Source of the DNA: Planctomycetaceae bacterium
GTDB lineage: Bacteria > Planctomycetota > Planctomycetia > Pirellulales > Pirellulaceae
Reading direction: 5' to 3'
Length of the DNA: 6,922 bases
NCBI GenBank assembly: GCA_003501565.1
Contig: DNPC01000540.1
Coordinates: 10,879-17,800, forward strand
Part shown: one piece after another, positions 1 to 6,821 of the stretch
Layout: the number at the start of each line of letters is the position of its first letter
Numbering within the stretch: the stretch's first letter is position 1
The notes under the pieces: generated by a model
What the model was told of the DNA's origin: nothing
Databases searched by the model: none
Seen by the model: only the letters and a program-made list of their open reading frames with translations
Program-made: the position numbers and the translations under genes

Positions 1-1
1 G

Positions 2-1828
2 GAAACGCCGGGTGATTTCAACTTGGAAGGTCTCGTCCAGGACTCTTCGGCCGACGTTGGTCTGCGGGTTGTGTTTGCAGAGCCGGGCGAAAATGGGATG
101 AATCGAGAGCCCGCCGCTCAGGTGCAAATCTTTCACAACGAAGAATCGCTGTTCAGCCGTAATGCCGCTGACTTCGTTGCTGAACGTCTGGATGCTGCGA
201 ACATCGCCTGGATCCGCCAGTGGGCGGAGAGTTCGGCCGCAGACTTCCGCGTGCCCATTGAGAAAAAGCGAGTGGTTCTGGCGCCCGAAGAAACTGGGTC
301 GGCCGTCCTTGGCATCTTGCCACTGATTCTTCTGCTAATGACGGTCACTGGTGGTGTTTATCCCGCAATCGACTTGACTGCTGGCGAACGGGAGAGAAAC
401 ACGCTTGAAACGTTAATGGCATTGCCGGTGCCCAAGTTCAGGCTGTTGTTGGCAAAATTCGTTGCGGTCGTAACCGTCACGATGTTGACCGGAGTCATGA
501 ACCTTATCGCGATGAGTGTCACTCTGTACGTGCTGCAGTTAGACAAAACGCTCCTTGGCGGAGACGGATTCACGTTGGTGTTGGCCTTCAAGTTGTTTGT
601 CGTGCTGGCCGCTTTTACGCTTTTTTACTCTGCGATTTTGTTGTTGTTGACCAGTTCAGCTAAGAGCTTCAAAGAGGCGCAGGCGTACCTTATTCCGCTG
701 CTGTTGATTTCGATCGCTCCTGGCCTGGTAATCATGATGCCCGGTTGGGGGCTCAGTTCCTTTACCGCAGCGCTGCCGCTGGTGAACATGCTGTTGTTAT
801 CCAAAGGGCTGCTAGAAGGCACGGCTGAGCTATTGCCGGCGATCGTGGCGATTATCACAACCGTCTTTTATGCAATCGCGGCACTATCGCTCGCGGCTCA
901 AGTGTTTGGCAACGATGCGGTTGCAGTGGGCAGTCGCGGACGCTGGCGCGATTTTTTCGAGCGACCTGACGCTGGGCTGACTCGACCGACAACTACGGCG
1001 GCACTGATCGGTTTGGCTGTCTTGTTTCCGGCGTATTTCGTTGCGTCGGGAGTACTCGGGCGGGGCGGCGAAGTCGATCCACAGAACCGTCTCTACCTTT
1101 CAGGTCTGTTAACCGCAGCTTTGTTCGTTGGTCTTCCATCTCTATTCCTTCTCTGGCAGCGCGTCCCGGTCGGAATGGGCCTCGGCATCAGGCCAGCTAG
1201 AGTTGTTTTCTTTGTCGCTGCGGTATTGCTTGGTGTTTCAACTTGGCCATGGATCTTCGAGCTGATTATCTTGGCTCAGAGCATTGGCTTGCGTGGCGTA
1301 GATCTGTCACGTGTTCCGGACGTTGAAGCGTTACTAGCCAGTTGGAAAGAGGTTCCTCTATGGCTGACGTTGCTTGCACTGGGAGTTATCCCAGGAGTCT
1401 GCGAAGAGTGTTTTTTCCGCGGTTACGTGCTCGGCGGGCTACGCCAACATCTCAGTCCCCGGGCCGCAATTATTTGTTCTGCTATTGCGTTCGGTCTATT
1501 CCACGTCGTCTTGGCCGGTGGCGCGTCGCCCGAACGCCTTCTCCCCAGCACCTTGATGGGATTGCTGTTGGGTTGGGTTGCCTGGCGTAGTGGCAGTATT
1601 GTTCCGTCGATCATCCTGCATGCCATTCACAATTGTTCGTTGCTGCTGCTGGCAAATTCACGAGATCTGCTCGCCCGCTGGAATCTCGGACAAACCGAAC
1701 AGGAACACTTGCCCTGGACGCTACTGCTGCCTTGCGGAATCGTGTTCGCCCTTGGGGTTGCTTTGGCCTGGTATGCTCGTGCCCACGATTCGAAAGTCAG
1801 CGATTCGAAAGTCGGCCACGACGCGTAA
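2..1828 (+). CDS. ABC-2/NatB-like permease fused to CPBP intramembrane protease (5' truncated)
   Basis: The reading frame is open to the left edge (codon at 2-4), so the true start lies upstream; the TTG at 23 is only the first start-like codon and is used here as residue 1. Residues 93-300 are the rear part of an ABC-2 permease: a membrane segment (about 94-116), the cytoplasmic DLTAGERERNTLETLMALPV loop (117-136) typical of NatB-type exporters, then hydrophobic segments near 145-172, 187-211, 221-240 and 272-295. After a junction at about 300-325 comes a CPBP (Abi/Rce1-type) protease with its three motifs: EECFFR (E461, E462, R466), FGLFH (H494) and HAIHN (H533, N537). All the expected metal and catalytic residues are present. 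Family knowledge: ABC-permease/CPBP fusions occur in planctomycetes, and the permease partners with a separate ATPase, presumably encoded upstream. The transported substrate and the protease target cannot be read from the sequence. The C-terminal tail carries a duplicated DSKV. Confidence 0.9.
   Translation, partial: ETPGDFNLEGLVQDSSADVGLRVVFAEPGENGMNREPAAQVQIFHNEESLFSRNAADFVAERLDAANIAWIRQWAESSAADFRVPIEKKRVVLAPEETGSAVLGILPLILLLMTVTGGVYPAIDLTAGERERNTLETLMALPVPKFRLLLAKFVAVVTVTMLTGVMNLIAMSVTLYVLQLDKTLLGGDGFTLVLAFKLFVVLAAFTLFYSAILLLLTSSAKSFKEAQAYLIPLLLISIAPGLVIMMPGWGLSSFTAALPLVNMLLLSKGLLEGTAELLPAIVAIITTVFYAIAALSLAAQVFGNDAVAVGSRGRWRDFFERPDAGLTRPTTTAALIGLAVLFPAYFVASGVLGRGGEVDPQNRLYLSGLLTAALFVGLPSLFLLWQRVPVGMGLGIRPARVVFFVAAVLLGVSTWPWIFELIILAQSIGLRGVDLSRVPDVEALLASWKEVPLWLTLLALGVIPGVCEECFFRGYVLGGLRQHLSPRAAIICSAIAFGLFHVVLAGGASPERLLPSTLMGLLLGWVAWRSGSIVPSIILHAIHNCSLLLLANSRDLLARWNLGQTEQEHLPWTLLLPCGIVFALGVALAWYARAHDSKVSDSKVGHDA
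1786..1815 (+). repeat. 15-bp direct tandem duplication at the 3' end of the permease/protease gene
   Basis: Two adjacent 15-base units, CGATTCGAAAGTCAG (1786-1800) and CGATTCGAAAGTCGG (1801-1815), differ at one base. Because the unit is a multiple of three, the frame is kept and the protein tail reads DSKVSDSKVGHDA. A 10-base core, TCGAAAGTCG, recurs at 5927-5936 inside the merC-like gene. This is either a simple slippage duplication or a copy of a small dispersed repeat. Only two copies are present, so it is not a long minisatellite. Confidence 0.8.
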
Positions 1829-1958
1829 GCGAACATACGGTTTTTGACTTTAGTGGCGCAAGCGAAAAAGACGCGGATTTGTATCCGGCATCTGCAATTC
1901 CAAGTCCCATCCAACCCAAAAGCCTGACAACGCGACAAAAGTAGTTTGAGTTTCAACG
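1829..1958 (+). other. 130-bp intergenic spacer, no firm signal
   Basis: This spacer separates two genes on the same strand. A TTGACT (-35-like) lies at 1844-1849, but no convincing -10 box follows at the right distance. A small hairpin, CGGAT-TTGT-ATCCG (1874-1887), has no T-run and is not a convincing terminator. No good Shine-Dalgarno precedes the ATG at 1959. Whether the downstream gene has its own promoter or is co-transcribed cannot be decided here. Confidence 0.5.
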
Positions 1959-4823
1959 ATGCGTGTACCACAGCGACGTTCCCAGGCAACTTCTTACAGC
2001 CTGACATCATTCTTTGCTTTGCTGTTCTGCTTTCAGGCGGGGGCACTGCTGGCCGAGACGCCATGCAGCATACCGGGTGTGTCTGCGAAGCAAGCAGCTG
2101 CATCGCCGAGCGGGATTACTCGCCATATTGACGCGGTACCGCGGGCCGAGTGCTTTCCAATTGAGAGTTTGCCGGAAGATTTGCAGACTCTGTCACGCGA
2201 GCTGCTTCTGGAGGCGTTGGATTCTGAAGCGCTTTACACGTTCGTTGGTGGCATCAAGCCGATATCGGAGGGTTTTTGGAGCGAGTACTTCCAAGTTTCT
2301 CCGCCCGACATTACGCAGCTTGGCCGAGCACGTCGTGCAATGGAGGCTTGGCGGTGTGGGCGAAGTTATGATGCGGGGGTTTTGGTCTTTGAAAACTTGC
2401 GTGCAGGCCAGCGTTATGGTTCAGCTTGGATTGTTGATCGTGAATCATTGAAGCGCAAAATTGCCGAGGAATCTGCGTACTTCGGCCGCCTTGGGATTTC
2501 TGACGCAACCAGCCCCGAGGTTGTGTTGTTGTCGGTTGAACGTGCAAAGCAGGCGGCGGAGCGGTGGCGTGGATTTGGCCTTGTCTTTGGGTATCCAAAA
2601 AACGCAATCGACTTCTTTGTACGTGCCGGCGAGCATCAATCAAATACGGGAGAGTTCGTTCGCCGTGACTTTCGGAGTTACCCGACTCACTCAAGCTCAA
2701 GCTACAACTTTGTCTACGCCGTACCACGATTCTCAGAGGAAACAGATGCTGAAAGAGAGCTACGTCGGCGTGTAGACTCGATCCTGAATGTCTATACCGC
2801 TCATCGCGACCGGTACATTAAAGATGAGGATCCACGGCGGGTTGTCGAACTCGTTCGAGATTGGTTCGATGATGGCAATGGCTGGTGTCACTCCGATCAT
2901 GCGTTGCAAAAGGCAACGATGTGGGGGGATGCACGTCGGTGGGCAGAGGAAGATGGCATCCGACTCAAAACGGCATCTCCGGAACAACCACTTGAAGACC
3001 TTGAGCAGCTCGATTCGTTCTTGGCCAGTCCGAGAATTGTTGCACTGGGCGAATCGACGCACGGTACTCGCGAGATCTTTCAGATGAAGCATCGTGTGTT
3101 TCGTTACTTGGTTGAGAAGCACGGCGTGCGTCTCTTTGGGATTGAAGCCAGTTATGCGGCTTGCCTTCCGATCGATGCTTATGTGGTCACTGGCCTGGGA
3201 GATCCGCGCGAGGCGATTGCCGGACAGGGCTTCTGGACTTGGGATACGGAAGAGGTGTTGGCGCTGGTTGAGTGGATGCGAGCCTGGAACCAGAGGCGGC
3301 CGGAAGGCGAGTCTCCGTTGCGATTCTACGGTTTTGACACCCAGGACGCATACACGCCGCTGAAGATGGTTCTCGCAGAGGTGCAGGACTTTGCACCCAA
3401 TGTGCATGATGAGTTTACCGAACTGTTGAAAGTGGCATTGGAGGAGCAGTACGGTGATTCGCTCAATTCTGCACCCCGGACGCAGCTACAGGACCTGCTT
3501 GTGGCAATCGATAAGCTGAGTGAGTTCTGTGGGAACGTTGAGGGGGTCACACAGTCGAAAAAAGAGCAACTTGAGTTGCTGCTCCTGCAAGCGAAGTCGG
3601 CTGTGCAGACTGAAGTTTCGTCGCGTGATCGCTGGTCATCGATGGGTGTTGTCGCGGAAGTCGACCTTTACTCGCGCATTCGTAAGAAGATTTCCGCGAT
3701 TGATGCTTGGGCTTCGACACTTGAAGGCGATCATGGTGATGCCCTACGAGAATTCGTGCGTTCGGCTGATGATCTGGCAGAATGCCAAATGAAGTTCCGA
3801 GATGAAATGGACAACGTTGATCGCGAGCGGTGGCGACGGGCTGTCACGTGGGCTCGTGAGGTGGCTGATTCTGACGAGCGAAAGAAGGCGGTGGCGGATC
3901 TAGAACAGTTCTTAGTTGTTTCGACTGAGTACCTCGACAAGCCACGCGAACTTAGCAATGCTAGGGACGAGACCATGGCGACGATGGTCGAGCGGATTCT
4001 CCAACAGCACGGAACCGGTTCAAGAATTGCACTTTGGGCTCACGACTGGCATATCTCAAAGTTTGCTGGCAATCTGACCAGACACGTGCCGAGGATGGGG
4101 ACTTTTCTGGAGCAACGCTTTGCGGATGACTATTTACCCATCGGTATCTCATTTGGAACGGGCGCTTTTCAAGCCAAGTACTATCCGCAGGACGACGAGG
4201 ATCCGGCCAAGTTAGTGTTGCGAGAGTTCAGGGTATCTGGAAGCCGCAACGATTCGTTTTCCAATGTCTTTGACTATAGCGATTCGCCGGTTTCTGCATT
4301 TGATCTGACCGATGATGGTGTGAACGCACTTCCGGCATGGATGCGACAGCCGCAATACAACCGGACAATTGGGGCTGTTTTTCGGCCCGAGCTAGAGAAA
4401 TCGGATTCGTACTACGAAGAGATGGAGATCGCGGCGCACTACGAGTTGGTGCTTCACATCAAGAAGACCTCGCGTGCGCGGCCGCTCGGCCCCGTTGCAC
4501 GCTTTCGTTTCGGCGCAAAATTTGAAGAATCAGACGAAGGTTCCAAGTCCGATAGCCAGAATCTTGCGAACGGAGGAGCGCGCATAAATTCCGTTGCTGA
4601 AAAATCACTAGCCGAGCTCTGCGGCCTGAAGTCTGGAGATCGAATCGTTGGGATCGAAGATGAGGAGATCGTAAGTGCCAGCCAATTCAAGAAGGCTCTT
4701 GCTGAAATCGATCGCCCTGGTAGCTACAAATTAAGTGTGGTGCGTACGAGCGACCAACTCAAGGGTCAGGCTGCCGAGCAACGCATATTCTACCTGCTAG
4801 TACCACAGTGGATCGCGGATTGA
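1959..4823 (+). CDS. Exported erythromycin-esterase-superfamily protein with unknown N-terminal domain and C-terminal PDZ domain
   Basis: The ATG at 1959 is the first start after an in-frame TGA (1947-1949), and it gives a signal peptide: basic RVPQRR, a hydrophobic core at about 15-31, and a likely cleavage after ALLA (residue 32). The protein is therefore probably exported. Residues about 75-320 form a domain I cannot name, with VGGIKPISEGFW near 96-107 and FGYPKNAIDFFV near 210-221. Residues about 345-790 match the erythromycin esterase superfamily: GESTHG (E365, H368), IEAS (E396) and WAHDWH (H695, H698). The E-x2-H, 28-residue H-to-E and H-x2-H spacings match the catalytic signature of EreB-type enzymes as I recall it. 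A charged, probably helical stretch lies between E396 and H695 (about 455-675). Residues about 870-950 are a PDZ-like domain with GLKSGDRIVGIED from 889. The superfamily includes many non-resistance hydrolases, so macrolide esterase activity should not be assumed. The substrate is unknown. Confidence 0.85.
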   Translation: MRVPQRRSQATSYSLTSFFALLFCFQAGALLAETPCSIPGVSAKQAAASPSGITRHIDAVPRAECFPIESLPEDLQTLSRELLLEALDSEALYTFVGGIKPISEGFWSEYFQVSPPDITQLGRARRAMEAWRCGRSYDAGVLVFENLRAGQRYGSAWIVDRESLKRKIAEESAYFGRLGISDATSPEVVLLSVERAKQAAERWRGFGLVFGYPKNAIDFFVRAGEHQSNTGEFVRRDFRSYPTHSSSSYNFVYAVPRFSEETDAERELRRRVDSILNVYTAHRDRYIKDEDPRRVVELVRDWFDDGNGWCHSDHALQKATMWGDARRWAEEDGIRLKTASPEQPLEDLEQLDSFLASPRIVALGESTHGTREIFQMKHRVFRYLVEKHGVRLFGIEASYAACLPIDAYVVTGLGDPREAIAGQGFWTWDTEEVLALVEWMRAWNQRRPEGESPLRFYGFDTQDAYTPLKMVLAEVQDFAPNVHDEFTELLKVALEEQYGDSLNSAPRTQLQDLLVAIDKLSEFCGNVEGVTQSKKEQLELLLLQAKSAVQTEVSSRDRWSSMGVVAEVDLYSRIRKKISAIDAWASTLEGDHGDALREFVRSADDLAECQMKFRDEMDNVDRERWRRAVTWAREVADSDERKKAVADLEQFLVVSTEYLDKPRELSNARDETMATMVERILQQHGTGSRIALWAHDWHISKFAGNLTRHVPRMGTFLEQRFADDYLPIGISFGTGAFQAKYYPQDDEDPAKLVLREFRVSGSRNDSFSNVFDYSDSPVSAFDLTDDGVNALPAWMRQPQYNRTIGAVFRPELEKSDSYYEEMEIAAHYELVLHIKKTSRARPLGPVARFRFGAKFEESDEGSKSDSQNLANGGARINSVAEKSLAELCGLKSGDRIVGIEDEEIVSASQFKKALAEIDRPGSYKLSVVRTSDQLKGQAAEQRIFYLLVPQWIAD

Positions 4824-4931
4824 CCGGTCGTTGTCACGATATCAGCCAATGATTCAGTCGCTCCCCAACGGTCGTACCCGTGGTGGCGGCCGCCTTGGCG
4901 AGCTACTGATGCACAGCAGAAGGAAACAACT
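4824..4931. other. Convergent intergenic gap without a clear terminator
   Basis: This 108-bp gap lies between the converging esterase-like and folE2 genes. It contains a perfect 10-bp palindrome, GGCGGCCGCC (4885-4894), overlapping a tight CGCC-TT-GGCG stem (4891-4900), and CGGTCGT occurs twice (4825-4831 and 4869-4875). No stem followed by a T-run on either strand was found, so termination may be Rho-dependent or may use a signal I cannot see. Confidence 0.4.
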
Positions 4932-5741
4932 CTAGACTTGCAGACTCTTTGAGTTGATCTCTGCGAATGCGTTGTGTTGGTGGATGGACTCGAAGTTTTC
5001 TGACGCGCAGCGGAACGAGCCGATCCGTGAATCGTTCCGAAGAATTACGGCCATATCGCGGACGATATCTTCGACGAACTTCGGATTGTCATAAGCGGCT
5101 TCAGTCACGGATTTCTCGTCGGACCGCTTCAGGGTTGGATACACAGAACAAGATGCTGCACGCTCCATCATGGCGAACAGTTCATCAACACCCACTTCGC
5201 AGTCCGGTTGAAATGTGACACTCGCAGTTAGTTCACACCGTTGATTGTGTGCGCCACGAGCCGAAATTTCTTTCGAACATGGACAAAGGCTCGTGGCGGG
5301 GCCAGCAATTGTCACCGCTACTTCGTTTGTTTCACCGGCACTAACGTCGATTTGAACCTTCAGTTGCAATTGTCCAGGCTGACCAGTAACAGGCGCCGCA
5401 CACTTGAAGAAGAAGGGAAATCGGACAGTACCATAGACCTGTGTAGCGCCCAGTCGCTCGAGTACACTACCGAAGAAATCGACAAAACCGCGATAACTTA
5501 GTACAGATTGGTTCTCGGCGATTAACTGTGCGAACCGGGACATGTGCGTCCCTTTCTTGTCCGCCGGCAATTCGACAAACATGTCAGCCGAGCCGATGGT
5601 CGGCTGGGCCGCAGCAGTAGAATCTGATGTGGGAGCAAAATGGAATGCCCAAGGAACGTTGGTCACGCCAACTTTATCAATAGCGATGTCGCGTGAATCG
5701 ACGTATGCCTGGACGTCGGGTAAGGTTTGTACGTCGGCCAA
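4932..5741 (-). CDS. folE2: GTP cyclohydrolase FolE2 (type IB)
   Basis: This enzyme converts GTP to 7,8-dihydroneopterin triphosphate, the first step of tetrahydrofolate (and in some organisms queuosine-type) biosynthesis, in the cytoplasm. The 269-residue length is normal for the family. Family hallmarks are visible: DIAIDKVGV (18-26), GTHMSRF (64-70), SLCPCSKEIS (151-160), YPTLKRSDEKSVTEAAYDNP (201-220) and ESIHQHNA (251-258). C153, C155 and H165 reproduce the spacing of the metal-site residues Cys147, Cys149 and His159 of the gonococcal enzyme; E209 and H254 are the likely further ligand and active-site residue. The start is the TTG at 5741-5739, because homology begins just after it (LPDVQ) and no ATG, GTG or other TTG occurs upstream before the in-frame TAG at 5843-5841. 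A GGAA lies 6 nt before the TTG. It follows the merC-like gene by 141 bp on the same strand. In other bacteria this metal-promiscuous isozyme is often Zur-regulated and replaces zinc-dependent FolE under zinc limitation. Confidence 0.95.
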   Translation of the reverse strand: MADVQTLPDVQAYVDSRDIAIDKVGVTNVPWAFHFAPTSDSTAAAQPTIGSADMFVELPADKKGTHMSRFAQLIAENQSVLSYRGFVDFFGSVLERLGATQVYGTVRFPFFFKCAAPVTGQPGQLQLKVQIDVSAGETNEVAVTIAGPATSLCPCSKEISARGAHNQRCELTASVTFQPDCEVGVDELFAMMERAASCSVYPTLKRSDEKSVTEAAYDNPKFVEDIVRDMAVILRNDSRIGSFRCASENFESIHQHNAFAEINSKSLQV

Positions 5742-5882
5742 TTGAAATTCCAGCTTCTTCGAATTGATTTGGCAGCCGGCACAGGGAGCGTCTGCCTTGT
5801 GGGAGTAGCCGCGGTCAGCTTTTCCCTTTCGATTTAGAGCCTAATTTGCTCGATTTGAAAAGGTGTTTGCTTAGCTGCTGGC
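5742..5882 (-). other. 141-bp spacer/leader between merC-like gene and folE2
   Basis: Read on the minus strand, this stretch has in-frame stops at 5873-5871 and 5843-5841, so the two genes are not one interrupted ORF even though they share a frame. The last 33 codons before the folE2 TTG are open and translate plausibly, including PCAGCQ, but contain no standard start codon. The AT-rich upstream portion has the heptamer AAATCGA twice. I see no convincing promoter, metalloregulator box or terminator, so co-transcription with the merC-like gene is possible but unproven. Confidence 0.45.
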
Positions 5883-6512
5883 CTAGGCTGTAGTAGATGG
5901 CTTGGCGGTACAGCAGCGACAAGCACTCGAAAGTCGATGATTTACGAGGTGAGCAATAATTAGAAAGAGACCGCCAAGAGGCGTAATCCACGGGATAAAC
6001 CCGGCCAAAACGGGGGCTTCATCGGTCGCTGATGGGGCCTGCGTGTCGTCCGCTGCAGACTCAGCGGCTTTGGCGGCACAATGCTCACAGTCATCGTCGG
6101 TGCATAGTTGGGCGCTCGAGCCGACTGCGGCAACTTCTTGGGATTCTTTGGGCAGTGTGCAACATGCACAACTGTCCTCTAGCCCAAATGCCGCGAGACC
6201 GATAATCGATAGGCCCGAGACAGCGATGATTGCTGGCTGCAAATTCCGGTGCAAACGCCACCCTGGCACAAAAGCCAACAATGCCAATCCCGCACACACA
6301 ACGACCATCACTTGATGGAATGCTTCGTCAGCAAGGAAGCTAAGTCCCAGCATCGGTAAAAACGTAATCACGAAAGGCATCGCTGCGCAATGAATCGCAC
6401 ATCCGACGGATGCGGTAACACCTAGCCAATCTGGGACAACGGAGGTTGTGGAAGCAGTGGCAGATTCAGCTACCTGAACGACAGCATCTCCACTGGCCGA
6501 CAATTCCTGCAT
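5883..6512 (-). CDS. MerC-domain membrane protein with Cys-rich loop
   Basis: The protein has 209 residues and starts at the ATG at 6512-6510. AGGA lies about 9 nt upstream and is a plausible ribosome site. After a polar N-terminus (1-27) comes a MerC-type core: DWLGVTASVGCAIHC (28-42) with the paired Cys C38 and C42 in the first membrane segment (about 28-58), further membrane segments near 66-85 and 91-111, and a last one near 167-190 ending HLVNHRL. Known MerC proteins are inner-membrane mercury-uptake proteins of about 140 residues with four membrane segments; this one is longer. The extra length is mostly a 111-166 loop, acidic and Cys-rich (C115, C117, C118, C137, C142, C145, H144), and the C-terminus has CRCC (198-201). 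No other mer genes are present. The neighbours, folE2 and a divergent fur-like regulator, point to general metal homeostasis, perhaps zinc, rather than mercury detoxification. The transported or bound metal is an inference. Confidence 0.85.
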   Translation of the reverse strand: MQELSASGDAVVQVAESATASTTSVVPDWLGVTASVGCAIHCAAMPFVITFLPMLGLSFLADEAFHQVMVVVCAGLALLAFVPGWRLHRNLQPAIIAVSGLSIIGLAAFGLEDSCACCTLPKESQEVAAVGSSAQLCTDDDCEHCAAKAAESAADDTQAPSATDEAPVLAGFIPWITPLGGLFLIIAHLVNHRLSSACRCCTAKPSTTA

Positions 6513-6562
6513 GGTTGGCAGTCCTGTCTCTCAAATCGAGGATTTTGCGTTTAAACCGGCGG

Positions 6563-6594
6563 ATTATTCTAATGCAATCGATATGCAACTACAA
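6563..6594 (-). promoter_or_regulatory. Candidate promoter for the merC-like gene
   Basis: On the minus strand, TAGAAT (6571-6566) lies 17 bp downstream of TTGTAG (6594-6589), a weak -35. An overlapping alternative -10 is AATAAT (6568-6563). Transcription would start near 6558, giving a leader of about 46 nt to the ATG at 6512. The -35 matches only half of the consensus, so this is tentative. Confidence 0.3.
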
Positions 6595-6623
6595 CTGCAG
6601 TTTATAATCCGGTGTATATTGCA
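6573..6623. promoter_or_regulatory. Four helically spaced TGCA sites (candidate operator)
   Basis: TGCA starts at 6573, 6584, 6596 and 6620, with spacings of 11, 12 and 24 bp, roughly one, one and two helical turns. The first two are part of a direct repeat, ATGCAA-TCGAT-ATGCAA (6572-6588). The sites bracket the plus-strand -10 box. A regulator binding one DNA face is a natural reading, but no known metalloregulator motif is recognised. Confidence 0.35.
6603..6608 (+). promoter_or_regulatory. -10 box (TATAAT) for the fur-like gene
   Basis: A perfect TATAAT lies 220 bp before the fur-like ATG. No recognisable -35 is found 16-18 bp upstream, where instead a TGCA site lies (6584), so the promoter may need an activator or be weak. 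Transcription would begin near 6615, at the start of the foldable leader. Confidence 0.45.
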
Positions 6624-6784
6624 AGGGGACCTGCGCCGAGGTTGATCGAGCCGACCAACTACAGGTTATATTTACGGCAACACCGTTCACCGACGGTACA
6701 CCTGCGGGGGCGTTCAGTACCCGCTTGGCTGGATAGGGTGCGACACAAGAGCCATCAGAAACGTATGGGCTCAGCTGACTGAAC
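6611..6784 (+). ncRNA. Possible structured 5' leader RNA of the fur-like gene
   Basis: Pairings found by eye, in order: a long-range stem GGTGTA (6611-6616) with TACACC (6697-6702); ACCTG (6629-6633) with CAGGT (6662-6666), enclosing a hairpin GGTTG-A-TCG (6640-6648) against CGA-C-CAACT (6652-6660) with an AGC loop; CCGT (6683-6686) with ACGG (6693-6696); GCGGG (6704-6708) with CCCGC (6720-6724); TGGCT (6726-6730) with AGCCA (6750-6754). In addition GTTCAGT (6712-6718), in the loop of the GCGGG hairpin, is complementary to ACTGAAC (6778-6784), a possible pseudoknot. No known riboswitch signature is recognised and there is no terminator T-run. Short stems arise by chance, so only the 6628-6667 hairpin is persuasive alone. 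If the TATAAT promoter is right, the outer stem lies at the 5' end and its first bases may not be transcribed. Confidence 0.35.
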
Positions 6785-6815
6785 TGTGATTCATGGCGTT
6801 TGCGGACGGCCCACT

Positions 6816-6821
6816 GGAGGG
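6816..6821 (+). promoter_or_regulatory. Ribosome binding site deciding the fur-like start
   Basis: GGAGGG ends 7 nt before the ATG at 6829. An in-frame ATG at 6793, 12 codons upstream, has no such site, so the downstream ATG is preferred. It is the strongest Shine-Dalgarno in the window. Confidence 0.8.

Larger units (their letters stand above)
6560..6611. repeat. 8-bp inverted repeat flanking the divergent promoter core
   Basis: CGGATTAT (6560-6567) and its exact reverse complement ATAATCCG (6604-6611) are separated by 36 bp. Both arms overlap -10-like boxes pointing outward: TATAAT on the plus strand and AATAAT on the minus strand. The 36-bp interior contains the perfect 10-bp palindrome AACTGCAGTT (6593-6602). 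It may be an operator pair for one regulator controlling both directions, or the arms may simply be two promoter elements. Confidence 0.5.

Noticed and set aside
1874..1887. Hairpin CGGAT-TTGT-ATCCG as a terminator after the permease gene
   Set aside because: The stem is only five base pairs and no T-run follows.
1971..1994. Twin-arginine (Tat) export motif in the signal peptide
   Set aside because: RR is present, but the following residues (SQATS) do not fit the S-R-R-x-F-L-K pattern; an ordinary Sec signal is more likely.
1627..2103. Minus-strand open frame of 158 codons across the end of the permease gene and the start of the esterase-like gene
   Set aside because: It overlaps two well-supported plus-strand genes and has no recognisable domain; its composition is that of an antisense shadow.
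2760..3407. Minus-strand open frame of 215 codons inside the esterase-like gene
   Set aside because: It lies wholly antisense to a gene with clear catalytic motifs and its translation shows no family features.
1959..4823. Macrolide resistance gene (ere)
   Set aside because: Only the superfamily signature supports this. The export signal, extra domains and lack of a resistance or mobile context argue against calling it an antibiotic resistance gene.
4885..4894. Perfect palindrome GGCGGCCGCC as an operator or terminator
   Set aside because: It has no loop, no T-run and a convergent location; a GC-rich palindrome of this length is plausible by chance.
5883..6512. Mercury resistance operon
   Set aside because: No merR, merT, merP or merA is visible. 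The gene is MerC-like only, and its neighbours point to other metals.
6765..6782. Five-codon upstream ORF (MGSAD) in the fur-like leader
   Set aside because: It has no ribosome site and such short ORFs arise freely by chance.
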